DNA from: Prolixibacteraceae bacterium UBA6029
GTDB taxonomy: Bacteria > Bacteroidota > Bacteroidia > Bacteroidales > Prolixibacteraceae
Length of the DNA stretch: 64,000 nt
NCBI GenBank assembly: GCA_002429385.1
Contig: DIZL01000014.1
Coordinates: 44,364 to 108,363 of the forward strand
Direction of reading: 5' to 3'
Under the pieces are notes generated by a model. That model ran no database searches. It saw only the letters and a list, made by a program, of their open reading frames with translations, and had not been told where the DNA came from. Of the stretch, positions 25,779 through 35,300 are shown piece by piece. The position numbers were made by a program, and so were the translations under genes. Each line of letters opens with the position of its first letter. Within the stretch, counting starts at the first letter, position 1.

Positions 25779-27500
25779 TTACTTATACGAGATTACCACA
25801 TTGCCGGTTTTAATTTTTGATCCCTCAGAAGTCAGTTTTGTTCCTGACGGAAGTATAACTACCAGCGCGGCTTCACCTGCAGGTAATTTCAGACTCACCT
25901 TTCCATTTCCCCCTTTCGCCAGATACTTTTTCGATACAATATCATACAGGTCTACGTTTATTCCGGATAAACAGGTTACTGTTGTGTCTTTTTTATAAGG
26001 GTTATAATAGAGATATTCCGGGTATTTATTTTCAGCATAAAAGTCAGTCGCATTGCAATTGAGAGCCAGAATTCCATCGACATCAGTTTTGTTTACAATG
26101 GCCCCGAAGACACCAACGATCGAAGTACTGTAAAGACTGAACATGGATGTTTTCGGCTGACCTGCTGTCCATTTGGGTCCGTCACCTGTTGAAACAGGTG
26201 AAATCCCTTTAAGTTCAGGTTTATTGTAATCATCAACTTTACGTATACCTTCGTACCCAATAATTCCATGGGTCAGGTCTTTTAACTCGGGTAGAAACTG
26301 ATGGGCATTGTCAACCTGGTCAGGGTAAAACAACCGTGCCGCATTGACCACATTCAACATATATTTACCGATTGTTTTGGCATACTGTGGCTGATATTTC
26401 ACCATCGGCACCAAAGGCCAGGACATTGCAACCGAGTTCATAAAAAAGGCATATCCGCCGCCATCGGTAATACTTCCCTGCAGACCGGATACATCATAAT
26501 CGCCCCATTTTTCGGCTATCACGCCCCATCCGTACCTGCCACTTTTGGACTGACAGCCATCAAATATCCAATTCAGCATTTTGGTCACATCGTAATTGGT
26601 TCCCTGTTCAGCATTGAGCCGTGCAGCTGTATAAGTTCCAAACGGGAGCAGCATTTCGTAAAAGCGACTTTCCTTTTGGCTCAACAAAGCTTCAGTAGCA
26701 CTTTTTGCATGGTCTAGGTATCGCTTATCGCCGAATTTATAGAAGGCCGAATACAAAACCCAGGCATGACCACCTGCAACATCCTGCTGCAATGGAATAG
26801 TATTGGTCATGCCTTTCATTTGAGCGTAATCAAAATAAGAATAATCATAATTCCCGTTCAACACTGAATCGGCTTTACAGAATTGGTCAGCTATCTTCCG
26901 TTGAATAATCACAGTGTTTTCAACTTTGGGGAATAGTGCTGCAACTCCATAATACAATACATTGGGATAAACATCGTACCACCAGTCACGGCCATAACCA
27001 CCACCGGCCATTGCAACTTCAGGATTGGTGTTGTTCATGACGATATTCCATTTGGTGGTACTGTTAAAATAGTTCTGATCCATCTTCACAAAGTTGAACC
27101 CATGCTGATTGGTCTTGTCAATTCCCATCAGCCCTGCACTTATCAATGAGTTATAAGAGGCAAGCGCTTCATGAAACTCACCCTTGTTTTTCTTTGGTCC
27201 CTGTCGTACATCACCAATCACGGTATAAAGTCCGTAAGTAACCTGATCAATATTTCGTCTGGAACTATCGAGCCAGATCAGTGGGCCATAGGATTCCTTC
27301 GGATTGAAATTGTATACCAGACTATCGTACTGTAACGCTTTCTTCTTCCAGTCAATAATTTTCAATGGCTGAGGCAAATCCGGCATCTGGTCGATCCGTT
27401 GCAATGAGATCTGAGCCACAGGTTCACCCATTTTCGGTTCGCAGGAGAATAATCCTGCCAGCAACAACAGAGCTAATATTTTATAAGTCAGTTTTTTCAT
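25779..27500 (-). CDS. PUL lipoprotein of unrecognised family, paralogue of the T9SS protein
   Basis: A 573-residue lipoprotein (lipobox LAGLFSC, Cys20). I cannot assign a family, but it is clearly homologous to the N-terminal half of 16486-19602. Shared features in order are RIDQMPD (35-41), PLKIIDWK, GIDKTNQHG, DWWYDVYPNVLYY (~172), YEMLLPFGTYTAARLNAEQG, MLNWIFDG, WGDYDVSGLQG (~331), GGYAFFMNS, NVVNAARLFYP and NATDFYAEN. The conservation of Trp, Asp and Tyr in short motifs plus helix-rich spacing suggests an (alpha/alpha)-barrel glycosidase or lyase, followed by a C-terminal beta-sandwich ending in PSGTKLTSEG. Its start overlaps the MFS stop by 4 bp (ATGA), indicating translational coupling. 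Confidence 0.85.
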   Translation of the reverse strand: MKKLTYKILALLLLAGLFSCEPKMGEPVAQISLQRIDQMPDLPQPLKIIDWKKKALQYDSLVYNFNPKESYGPLIWLDSSRRNIDQVTYGLYTVIGDVRQGPKKNKGEFHEALASYNSLISAGLMGIDKTNQHGFNFVKMDQNYFNSTTKWNIVMNNTNPEVAMAGGGYGRDWWYDVYPNVLYYGVAALFPKVENTVIIQRKIADQFCKADSVLNGNYDYSYFDYAQMKGMTNTIPLQQDVAGGHAWVLYSAFYKFGDKRYLDHAKSATEALLSQKESRFYEMLLPFGTYTAARLNAEQGTNYDVTKMLNWIFDGCQSKSGRYGWGVIAEKWGDYDVSGLQGSITDGGGYAFFMNSVAMSWPLVPMVKYQPQYAKTIGKYMLNVVNAARLFYPDQVDNAHQFLPELKDLTHGIIGYEGIRKVDDYNKPELKGISPVSTGDGPKWTAGQPKTSMFSLYSTSIVGVFGAIVNKTDVDGILALNCNATDFYAENKYPEYLYYNPYKKDTTVTCLSGINVDLYDIVSKKYLAKGGNGKVSLKLPAGEAALVVILPSGTKLTSEGSKIKTGNVVISYK

Positions 27501-28750
27501 TTAGTTTCAGAATAAGAATCTTTCATGATGTTTTTAGCCAGAGGGATTGAGAGCATCTGCAGTACTGCAACTATGATCAGGGAGTAGCGGAGCGCAAAGG
27601 TCTCTGAAACGTTAAAGGCCAGAAAGATGAATAGGCCCAGTCCGCTGACACGACCGGCATACAGGCCGAACTCATGGTTGAGGATATAGGCATACTGATT
27701 ACGGTTTTCACGTTTCGAAACCACATCTATCACCTTCATCATAATGGGATAATATGCAAGGTCGTGCAGGGGTTGAAAAAACACCTTGCACAGCACAAAT
27801 ACCATCACGCCAAACATGGATAGCTCGATCCCGTTTACAACGGTTCCAATCAGGAAGAGTGAAATACCAAATCCAAAAATGAGAATACGGTGTTTCGGTT
27901 TGGCAAACCGACCCAGGAGGTATATGAGTATGGCAGTTAAACCGCCGCTTATTCCCTGTATTAGCCCAAGAGAGCCTTCTTTTCCCACATATTTCATGAT
28001 CAGCATGGCAGGGGCTGTAACCAGGAATCCCTGAACCAGTCCCTTCAGGAAGGCCAGTAAAATCTGTTTGTTCCAGAGCCTGTCAAACTTGAAATAGAGA
28101 AAGTCTTTCTGAACCGGGTTAACGAATTTGCCTCTTGCAAGTGAAAAACAAGCGAGAATTGTAACCGCTAATACAATGACTGTTACGATGCGATAACCCA
28201 TATAAATATTAAATACTATTCCGAAGAGGTGCATCCCGTCTATAGAGGCAAGCAATGCACCGATAGCCAGCGGAATAGTAATATTGGCAATAGTGAAGAA
28301 GAACGATTCAAGACCAAAGAAATAATTCCTGTTTTCATCCTGAGTTGTATTTAAAGCCATCAGGTAACGGTTGGTCCAAAAGAATCCTGAAGCAGCACCA
28401 ATCATGGTTCCGGAAACAATCAATCCAAACAGTTTAATGTCCTTCACAAACATCATGGCAACCATTGACAGACCGCTAAGCAGAATACCAAAACTATACA
28501 GGTGGGCCACTTTAAAACTCTTCAGCAAGAATCCGTTGGTCAGTGAGGTAATAATGATCCCAGTGTACATGGCGACCTGGAAGATTGCAACATAGCTGGT
28601 ATCGGCAAAATAGCGCATGATGTAGGCTGCCATGAATATCTCGACAACAGGCAATACCAATGCATAAAGCATATTGGTAATGAGCAACACCCGCATGTTG
28701 TGTGGCATTGAAAAGAAGAATCGAAACTCGGCAGTCAGTTTTTCTATCAT
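27497..28750 (-). CDS. MFS transporter of the PUL
   Basis: A 417-residue inner-membrane protein with about 12 hydrophobic segments and no signal peptide. It begins with a short cytoplasmic helix (MIEKLTAEFRFFFSMPHNMR) and includes the loop NRYLMALNTTQDENRNYFFGLESFF near 125 and the central basic loop ARGKFVNPVQKDFLYF. Its place between two glycan-processing genes in the PUL suggests it carries mono- or disaccharides or sugar phosphates into the cytoplasm, where the GH130 enzyme may act. It starts 13 bp after the upstream 822-residue gene and overlaps the next gene by 4 bp. The substrate is inferred only from context. Confidence 0.85.
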   Translation of the reverse strand: MIEKLTAEFRFFFSMPHNMRVLLITNMLYALVLPVVEIFMAAYIMRYFADTSYVAIFQVAMYTGIIITSLTNGFLLKSFKVAHLYSFGILLSGLSMVAMMFVKDIKLFGLIVSGTMIGAASGFFWTNRYLMALNTTQDENRNYFFGLESFFFTIANITIPLAIGALLASIDGMHLFGIVFNIYMGYRIVTVIVLAVTILACFSLARGKFVNPVQKDFLYFKFDRLWNKQILLAFLKGLVQGFLVTAPAMLIMKYVGKEGSLGLIQGISGGLTAILIYLLGRFAKPKHRILIFGFGISLFLIGTVVNGIELSMFGVMVFVLCKVFFQPLHDLAYYPIMMKVIDVVSKRENRNQYAYILNHEFGLYAGRVSGLGLFIFLAFNVSETFALRYSLIIVAVLQMLSIPLAKNIMKDSYSETK

Positions 28751-28763
28751 TTTAAGTTTATTA

Positions 28764-31232
28764 TTAGTCTTTTTTATAATCCGGATCCATATCCGGAGTG
28801 CGTAAGCCGGCTACCTCATCGGCCATAAGGATAAACACATTCCAGCACAATCCTCTTGTAGATGGCCACCAGCTATCAGTTGTTGTCCATTTTGTAGGTG
28901 TAAATTCCTTACTGAACGGCCATTTGGGATTCAGGTAAATCTCTGCCCAAACCCTGTTTTCCATCAGGGCATTTGCCTTGGTCCAGTTGTGTTTTAATCC
29001 AACCACATAGGCACAATATTCCGCTCTGAACCAGCTACCTCCATTGTAATAGTATCCGTCGCTTTGACCGTTGCTGTAGTTTTCTTCACCAAACTTCTCA
29101 AATGGCTGATAATCTCCGCTGAGATAGGTATATCCTTTTGCGTCCTTTGTTAACCGTACACAGATCGGGGCAGTAGTACCCAATTCCGGGTGAGGTGAGT
29201 TGGTTACTTTATTTAGAACAGGTATCTGGTCCAAATGGTTCTTCACCATCTCGTCGGTCAATATGGGCCTGTTGAATAGCCATAGGGAAAAGAATTCAGG
29301 TTCCAGATCAGTTAGGGTGATGATATCCGGGAAATTACGGTCGAACAGGATATGTTTTCTTCCGGTATCATAGAAATTACGGTATTCAGCTTCTGCCTTT
29401 TGGATGTATTCTTCTGAAATATCAAACCCTAATTCTTTGATTGTTCGTAAGGCAATAGCAAGCATTCCCTGGTTCACCCCCAACCGGTCGGTCTTGGGAT
29501 TAAAGTCAACGATATCCACCTGGCTTAGCGAGAAATGGGCCTGGCATTTACCAACCTTGTCAGGGTCAAATTCGTTCAGTACGTAATCGACCGCTTTCTT
29601 TATTTTGTCCTGAGGAAGCGTAACTCCAAAGCGGCGTTTGTTCATCATGGCCCAGATCAGCCATTCAATGGTGGCCTCGTTGTCCTTGGCCTCTACTGAA
29701 CCCATCAATGGGGTGATGATCGTACCTATTCCCCCTTTGGGTGTTTGTGTTTTGCTCCATTGATTCCAGATCGAAAGGTTGAGTTCTTTGTTGTAGGAGG
29801 AAACCGTTGAGAAGAATGAATCCCGGTTATACATGTCAGGAGCATAATTCATGTTTGGCACATTGAATGGAGCAAAATTGTCCACATCGGTAATCCAGGT
29901 GAGCATGTTGAAATTGGCATAGAGCATTTTCTCGATCTGCGAGCCTTTAAACCCTTTTCCTTCAGCGAGGCGTGTTTGGGAGGAAATCATAAATTGCTGG
30001 TGCGATTTCCAGGGCTCAGCAAAAATGTAAGTGGTCTTCTCCACTTTTTCTCCAATCGGCAGGATGTTGTATGGTTCCTGCAGAGGCTGGTGTTCGGTAA
30101 ATTGAAGGTCTTTAATCTGAAGCTTACATTCTTTCCCTGATTGGGTGCCAATAAACATGGATATTGAATCATTTTGGATATAAGGAACCAGAATGCTTCC
30201 CACAAATAGTGACCAGTCATTTTCTACCGTCGGAAAGTTATCGATGTACTTGACTCCGTCTTCCAGTTCAGCGGTTTTCAGGCCGTTTTTCATCCTGAAA
30301 AGCTTTAAGGCTACTCCGGTATTCCCTTTGCACAAAAATGAGATTGTATAGACTTTCTGATCCTTCAATGGAGCAATAAAATCTATGCCTGCCCTGCCTC
30401 CCGGATGACCGTTGATAGTGATCATTCCATTTGTATTTTCGATTTCAGCATTACCTTCCTTTTGAAACTTATCCGGAGTTTTTAGCACCGTACTTGTTCC
30501 TTCATCCAGGTTGTATAGTTCACCAAAAGTCTGGCGGATGTATTGATTGTTACCCGCTTGTTCAGTTGCCGTGGCAACTGAGAATAAGTTAGGGTCGGCC
30601 AAACGGCGCATGCCCACAAAACCGCCCCCACGACCGCTAAACCTACGACGGGTATTCCGGGTAAACTGGTTTTTATACCCTGCATCTGTTAAAAACCCGA
30701 CAACGGTATTGTTTGAGGTCACAAAACCTGCTGCAGGAAACATTTCATGTACAAGCCCACCGGGGAACTTGTCCTCTTCGAAGGTGACATATCGTTGAGG
30801 TTTTTCTGCCGGACGGGCTGTTTCCTGCAAAATATAGTACATATTGGGCATGGAAGGCTGTAGCAGTTCAACGGTCTTTTTTACCAGATTGGCATTGACT
30901 ACTTCATAGTTTACCGATACCGAAAGATTGGAATCAAATTCTTTAATGTAGTAGTCGCTTATTAAGGTAATGGCCTTTTCATTCCCGGTCCATTTCTGGC
31001 CGTTCAAGATCAGGTTGACATTGGTACTTAAATCATGATTGTAGAGTTGCAGGGAGAATTCTTCTGAATTGGTCACAAGCAATTGAGTGCCATCAGATAT
31101 ATCCACATGAAAACCGGTCTGGTCATTGCCAACTGCCTTTAGAGAAAGTTGCTGGCCGAAAGTGCTTGTACCGCTGAATAGGGTAGTCAGGCTAAGAATA
31201 ATGACTGGTAACAGATTTCGAGGATACAACAT
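28764..31232 (-). CDS. Secreted (alpha/alpha)6-like glycan-active protein
   Basis: An 822-residue protein with a signal peptide (MLYPRNLLPVIILSLTTLFSGTSTFGQ) and no lipobox. The first ~400 residues are beta-rich (NDQTGFHVDISDG onward, then a carbohydrate-binding-like PGGRAGIDFIAPL to QIKDLQFTEH). The C-terminal half is helical with repeated glycosidase-like motifs: NMNYAPDMYNRDSFFS near 500, GMLAIALRTIKELG near 620, DLEPEFFSLWLFN, SDGYYYNGGSWFRAEYCAYVVG and TTDSWWPSTRGLCWN near the end. This is the layout of six-hairpin glycosidases, and the DxxNRDSFF and GGSWFRAE acidic residues are candidate catalytic groups. I cannot name a GH family. It sits between GH130 (22 bp) and the MFS gene (13 bp). 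Confidence 0.8.
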   Translation of the reverse strand: MLYPRNLLPVIILSLTTLFSGTSTFGQQLSLKAVGNDQTGFHVDISDGTQLLVTNSEEFSLQLYNHDLSTNVNLILNGQKWTGNEKAITLISDYYIKEFDSNLSVSVNYEVVNANLVKKTVELLQPSMPNMYYILQETARPAEKPQRYVTFEEDKFPGGLVHEMFPAAGFVTSNNTVVGFLTDAGYKNQFTRNTRRRFSGRGGGFVGMRRLADPNLFSVATATEQAGNNQYIRQTFGELYNLDEGTSTVLKTPDKFQKEGNAEIENTNGMITINGHPGGRAGIDFIAPLKDQKVYTISFLCKGNTGVALKLFRMKNGLKTAELEDGVKYIDNFPTVENDWSLFVGSILVPYIQNDSISMFIGTQSGKECKLQIKDLQFTEHQPLQEPYNILPIGEKVEKTTYIFAEPWKSHQQFMISSQTRLAEGKGFKGSQIEKMLYANFNMLTWITDVDNFAPFNVPNMNYAPDMYNRDSFFSTVSSYNKELNLSIWNQWSKTQTPKGGIGTIITPLMGSVEAKDNEATIEWLIWAMMNKRRFGVTLPQDKIKKAVDYVLNEFDPDKVGKCQAHFSLSQVDIVDFNPKTDRLGVNQGMLAIALRTIKELGFDISEEYIQKAEAEYRNFYDTGRKHILFDRNFPDIITLTDLEPEFFSLWLFNRPILTDEMVKNHLDQIPVLNKVTNSPHPELGTTAPICVRLTKDAKGYTYLSGDYQPFEKFGEENYSNGQSDGYYYNGGSWFRAEYCAYVVGLKHNWTKANALMENRVWAEIYLNPKWPFSKEFTPTKWTTTDSWWPSTRGLCWNVFILMADEVAGLRTPDMDPDYKKD

Positions 31233-31254
31233 ATATAGTTTAGTCTAAGAATTG

Positions 31255-32298
31255 CTATATGAGTGTTGAGAGTATCTTGGAGATCGAGAGTTTGGCGCCA
31301 CAGATCACCTCATCGCTTGCCCCGTAATACATGAAAATGTCATCCCCTTTCACATAATGCCCGTTGGTAAACACCACGTTCCCGAAAAACCCTGTTTGTT
31401 CATACGTTTCGATAGGTTCCATGATTGGGTCAATGCTACGTGCAAGTACTTTGGAAGGATCGTTGATGTCCAGAAGCAATGCCCCCAAACAATATCGATG
31501 ATCACTGTTGGCCCCGTGATATATTTCCAGCCACCCTTTTTCAGTTCGTATAGGCGCTCCACCGGCTCCGACACGCTTCGAGTCCCAGCTGTCAGCGCGG
31601 ACCGTGGCAATACACTTGTGCTGTCCCCAGTGAATCAGATCGGGCGATTGGGCCAGCCAGATATAGTTGCCACCCAGTTCAGGACTACTGGGACGGTGCA
31701 GGGCGTAATATTTACCGTTTATCTTTTCTTCGAACAGAGCGCAATCCTTATTGTGTGGCGGGAAGATCATACCTTCACGGCTAAAGTTCTTCCAGTCTTT
31801 GGTGCGGATGAGTCCTACACCAACACCGAATTCGGATACTTCAGTAAACGATAGGCTGAATCCATCTTCCATTGTAGCCACCCGGCAATCTTCAATGCCA
31901 AAGGTTTCCAGTTCGCCTTTCCCGAAAATGGGAGGATAACCTACCTGTTCCGAAAAATGAATTCCGTCGTCGCTACAAACCAGACGTAAATAGGATAGTG
32001 TGGTAAGGTAATCCTTCTTCTTATAGTTGATTACCCGGGGATCAGAAGCATCCAGATCAGGATCATCCGTATCGAAACTTAGAATTTCAATATTTCCCTT
32101 GCTATTATATACCGGAAAGCTGATCTTACCTTCAATCTGTCTGGGTCTTTCGGCAACACGTAAAAGCAGCCATATTTTTCCTTCAAACTGAAAAACGCCG
32201 GGATTCAACAGACAAAGTATTTCCATTCCTTCAATGCCAGGTTTCAGATCGGCAGGACGAAGAAGCGGGTTTTTGGGGAATCGGTTTGCAATATCCAT
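31255..32298 (-). CDS. GH130 glycosidase/phosphorylase
   Basis: A 347-residue protein with no signal peptide, so probably cytoplasmic. The five-bladed beta-propeller GH130 signature is visible: NPGVFQFEGKIWLLLRVAER near 33, GIEDCRVATMEDGFSLSFTEV near 135 with the conserved acidic residue, HRPSSPELGGNYIWLAQSPD near 200, GAGGAPIRTEKGWLEIYHGA near 245 and YYGASDEVICGA near the C-terminus. GH130 members are beta-mannoside phosphorylases (beta-1,4 or beta-1,2) or, in one subgroup, beta-1,2-mannosidases. Which applies depends on phosphate-binding residues I cannot place with certainty. It is the first gene after the HTCS and points to a mannoside-containing substrate for this PUL. Confidence 0.92.
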   Translation of the reverse strand: MDIANRFPKNPLLRPADLKPGIEGMEILCLLNPGVFQFEGKIWLLLRVAERPRQIEGKISFPVYNSKGNIEILSFDTDDPDLDASDPRVINYKKKDYLTTLSYLRLVCSDDGIHFSEQVGYPPIFGKGELETFGIEDCRVATMEDGFSLSFTEVSEFGVGVGLIRTKDWKNFSREGMIFPPHNKDCALFEEKINGKYYALHRPSSPELGGNYIWLAQSPDLIHWGQHKCIATVRADSWDSKRVGAGGAPIRTEKGWLEIYHGANSDHRYCLGALLLDINDPSKVLARSIDPIMEPIETYEQTGFFGNVVFTNGHYVKGDDIFMYYGASDEVICGAKLSISKILSTLI

Positions 32299-32331
32299 TT
32301 GTAGCTTAATTAGAGTATGTCAAAGCTACAA
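32299..32331 (-). promoter_or_regulatory. -7-like box inside a 9-bp perfect inverted repeat before GH130
   Basis: TTGTAGCTT (32299-32307) and AAGCTACAA (32323-32331) form a perfect inverted repeat with a 15-bp spacer, touching the GH130 start codon. The minus-strand word TAGCTTTG (32321-32328) fits the TAnnTTTG box. The 97-bp gap between HTCS and GH130 is the natural site for the PUL promoter and the HTCS operator. Confidence 0.5.
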
Positions 32332-32395
32332 CTGAATGCAAAAATCTATGTCCTCCCTGTTCCTGATCTTGTCCGGCAGAGTGTAAAAGGAATAA

Positions 32396-35300
32396 TTAAT
32401 TTACCATTAGTTTATTTCTGAACTCCGATGGCGAACAACCATAGACTTTATTAAACAACTCATAAAAATGCGTTCTGCTGGTAAAGCCTGTTTGGTCGAT
32501 GATCTCGCTTACGGTTAAAGTGGTCGAATTCAGAAGTGTGGCCGCTTTGCTTAGGCGTCGTTGATTGATCAGGCTATGGGGTGTTATTCCAAGTACCGAT
32601 TTGGTTTTATTATACAGAGAAGATTTGCTGATGGCCATTTTATCACAGAGGGTCTCCGAAGAGAGGGTCTCATCATCGATGTTCTCGTCAATATAACTGA
32701 GCATTTTCTGGAAAAACGGATCTGGAATCTCCTTGACCGTAGTCGCATTAATTTCATGTTTACTAAAACGACTCCTGATCGTTTGTCTGAATTGAAGGAG
32801 TTTCTCTATTCTGATTTTCAGATGTTCAGGATGAAACGGTTTGGAAATATACGAGTCAGCGCCGGCTTTCAGCCCCGCTATCCGATCTTCAATCCCTGCT
32901 TTCGCCGTGAGAAGTATGATCGGTAAATGGCTCATGTCAAAGTTTTCCCTCAATTTGTCGCAGAGTTCAATTCCATCCATGACAGGCATCATGACATCCG
33001 AAACAATCAGGTCAGGCTGATCAGAGATTACCTTATCATAGGCTTCCTGCCCGTTTTCTGCACTAATGATATTGTAATCCTTTTGAAGGAAATCACTTAA
33101 TAAGGCCAGGATGTCAGGATCATCATCAACCAGCAGGATGGTGGGTTTCCCAGTTAACAAATCAGCATTTGCAGGTAACTTTTCATTCTTGCTTTCATCA
33201 ATGAAGTTGATTTCGGTAAATTCATCTGTAAACTCATTGGACAGCCCGGTAGGACTCAACTGATGAACATCGGGGAAATAGCACATAAAGCGTGTTCCTT
33301 CACCTGGACTGCTTTCAAAACTAATGGTTCCCCGAAGCAGTTCCACCAGGCCCTTTGTTACTGCAAGTCCCAGTCCGGTGGAGCGGAATCCGGGGAAACT
33401 GCCCTTCCGCATGACCGAAGAGATACCAAACGGCTCAAAGATCTTCTCAAAATACTCAGGCTTTAATCCAACCCCATTGTCATCAATTTCCAGGATCAGA
33501 GAGTCCTGATCTGATTTCACGATTACCCGTACATAGCCTCCGGGCTTATTGTATTTCAGGGCATTCGAAATCAAATTGGTAGCTATTCGCTGAAACTTAT
33601 CAGCATCAGTCCTGAAAACAAGATCAGGATCAGGGGTAATGACTTCGAAACTGATATCGCGCTGCTGGGCAAACAGTTCAAGATCAGAAACAACATCCTG
33701 AATAAGCTCAGATGGTTTGGTTAGCTGTATATTTAACGGTTCTTTCCCTTTTTCCAGCTTGCGGAACTGCATGATTTCCAACACCAGTTTCTGAATCTTG
33801 ATACTGTTGTTGTATACCTTTAAAAGCCGGGGATTCTCCAGCGTATTTCGGGTATCCTCCAGCAAGGCATGTATGTGTGCAGTGATAATCGTCAGGGGAG
33901 TACGAAACTCATGGGCCACATTGGTAAAGAACTCGATCTTGTAATGATTCAGTTCATCTTCCTTTTTCATTTTGAATTCCTGTAGTGCAGCTTCTTTTTT
34001 GCGGGCTGCGCGTCTGCGGTAACCCATGAAAATCCATAGCTGGATACCAATAAACAACAGAATGTAGCCTGCAATAGCCCATCGGGTAAGCCAGACCGGA
34101 GGATTTATACTGATCTCAATTTCCCTCACGTCTGTCGACCAGTTCCCGTTTTCGTCGCTGGATCGTATCTGAAGTACATACTTATTCGACGGAAGGTTGG
34201 AGAAACTAATGGGTTGGTTTAACGGCTTAATGATCCATTCATTATCGAAATTCTTCAGCCTGTAGGATATGCGATGCCGTTCCTGTCCCCAGTAAACCAA
34301 AGGTGAAACATCAAAGGTGACCGAATTCTGGTTGTATTTCAGGTTCAGCTTATTCTGGTGGTTGATGCGGCTGCTCAGCACACTCCCTGTTCCCGGTTCC
34401 ACGGGCACGTTCCTGATCAGGAGTTGATTAATCGCAATAGGCGGGAAGTACGAAGAAAACTTAATCTGATCCGTTTGGATAATATCCACTCCCATTGTCC
34501 CGCCGATATACAGCCTTCCAGTCCGTATATCATAAAACGAAGCCCCGTCACTGTATTCCATATTAATAAGGCCATCATTGGTGTTGAAGCTCCTTACTCT
34601 TCTCTTATTGCTGTCAATTAACGATAATCCCTGGTTGGTAGTCACCCACAAATTCTGAAGCTTATCAAGCTGAACAGCATGAATACTGGTATTGCCCAGG
34701 TCAGACTGAACATCCAATCCAATAGAGCGGATCGAATCACCTGATCCAGGCAACAAGCTAAAAATACCGTTGCTGCTACCTACCCAAATGGGGCTGTTCT
34801 GATCGGCGTAGAGACACAGAATATCATCATTTCTGATCAGCTTAGGCTTTGAGTTAGTGGTATACTGGGCAATAACACGTTTGGTAATTGTATTGTAACG
34901 GTACACTCCCAGTCCCCTGGTTCCAATCCAGATGATTCCCGCTTTTTCTTCCGCAAGGCTGTAAACGATCTGTTTTTGTTGTCCGGGTGCAGTTATACTT
35001 TTATCAAGGATGAGTTGTTCACAGCTGACAGGCATCGAATTGTTTTTTTCATCCAGCTCAATCCTTATCACACCATAACCACTGGTCCCAAGATAGATCC
35101 GATGATCATTGTCTTCAAGAATACGGTATACGGAAGCAAATTCCAACGTATTGGGAATCTTAAAATCACGGGGAAAATTACGGATCTTCTTGTAATCGGG
35201 CGAAAGAATGTCAATACCTTTACCATCGGTACCCACCCAGATCGTTCCGTTTTTCTGTTCATGGAACGAAAGTACGGAACTATTGCTCATTCCGTTTTTG

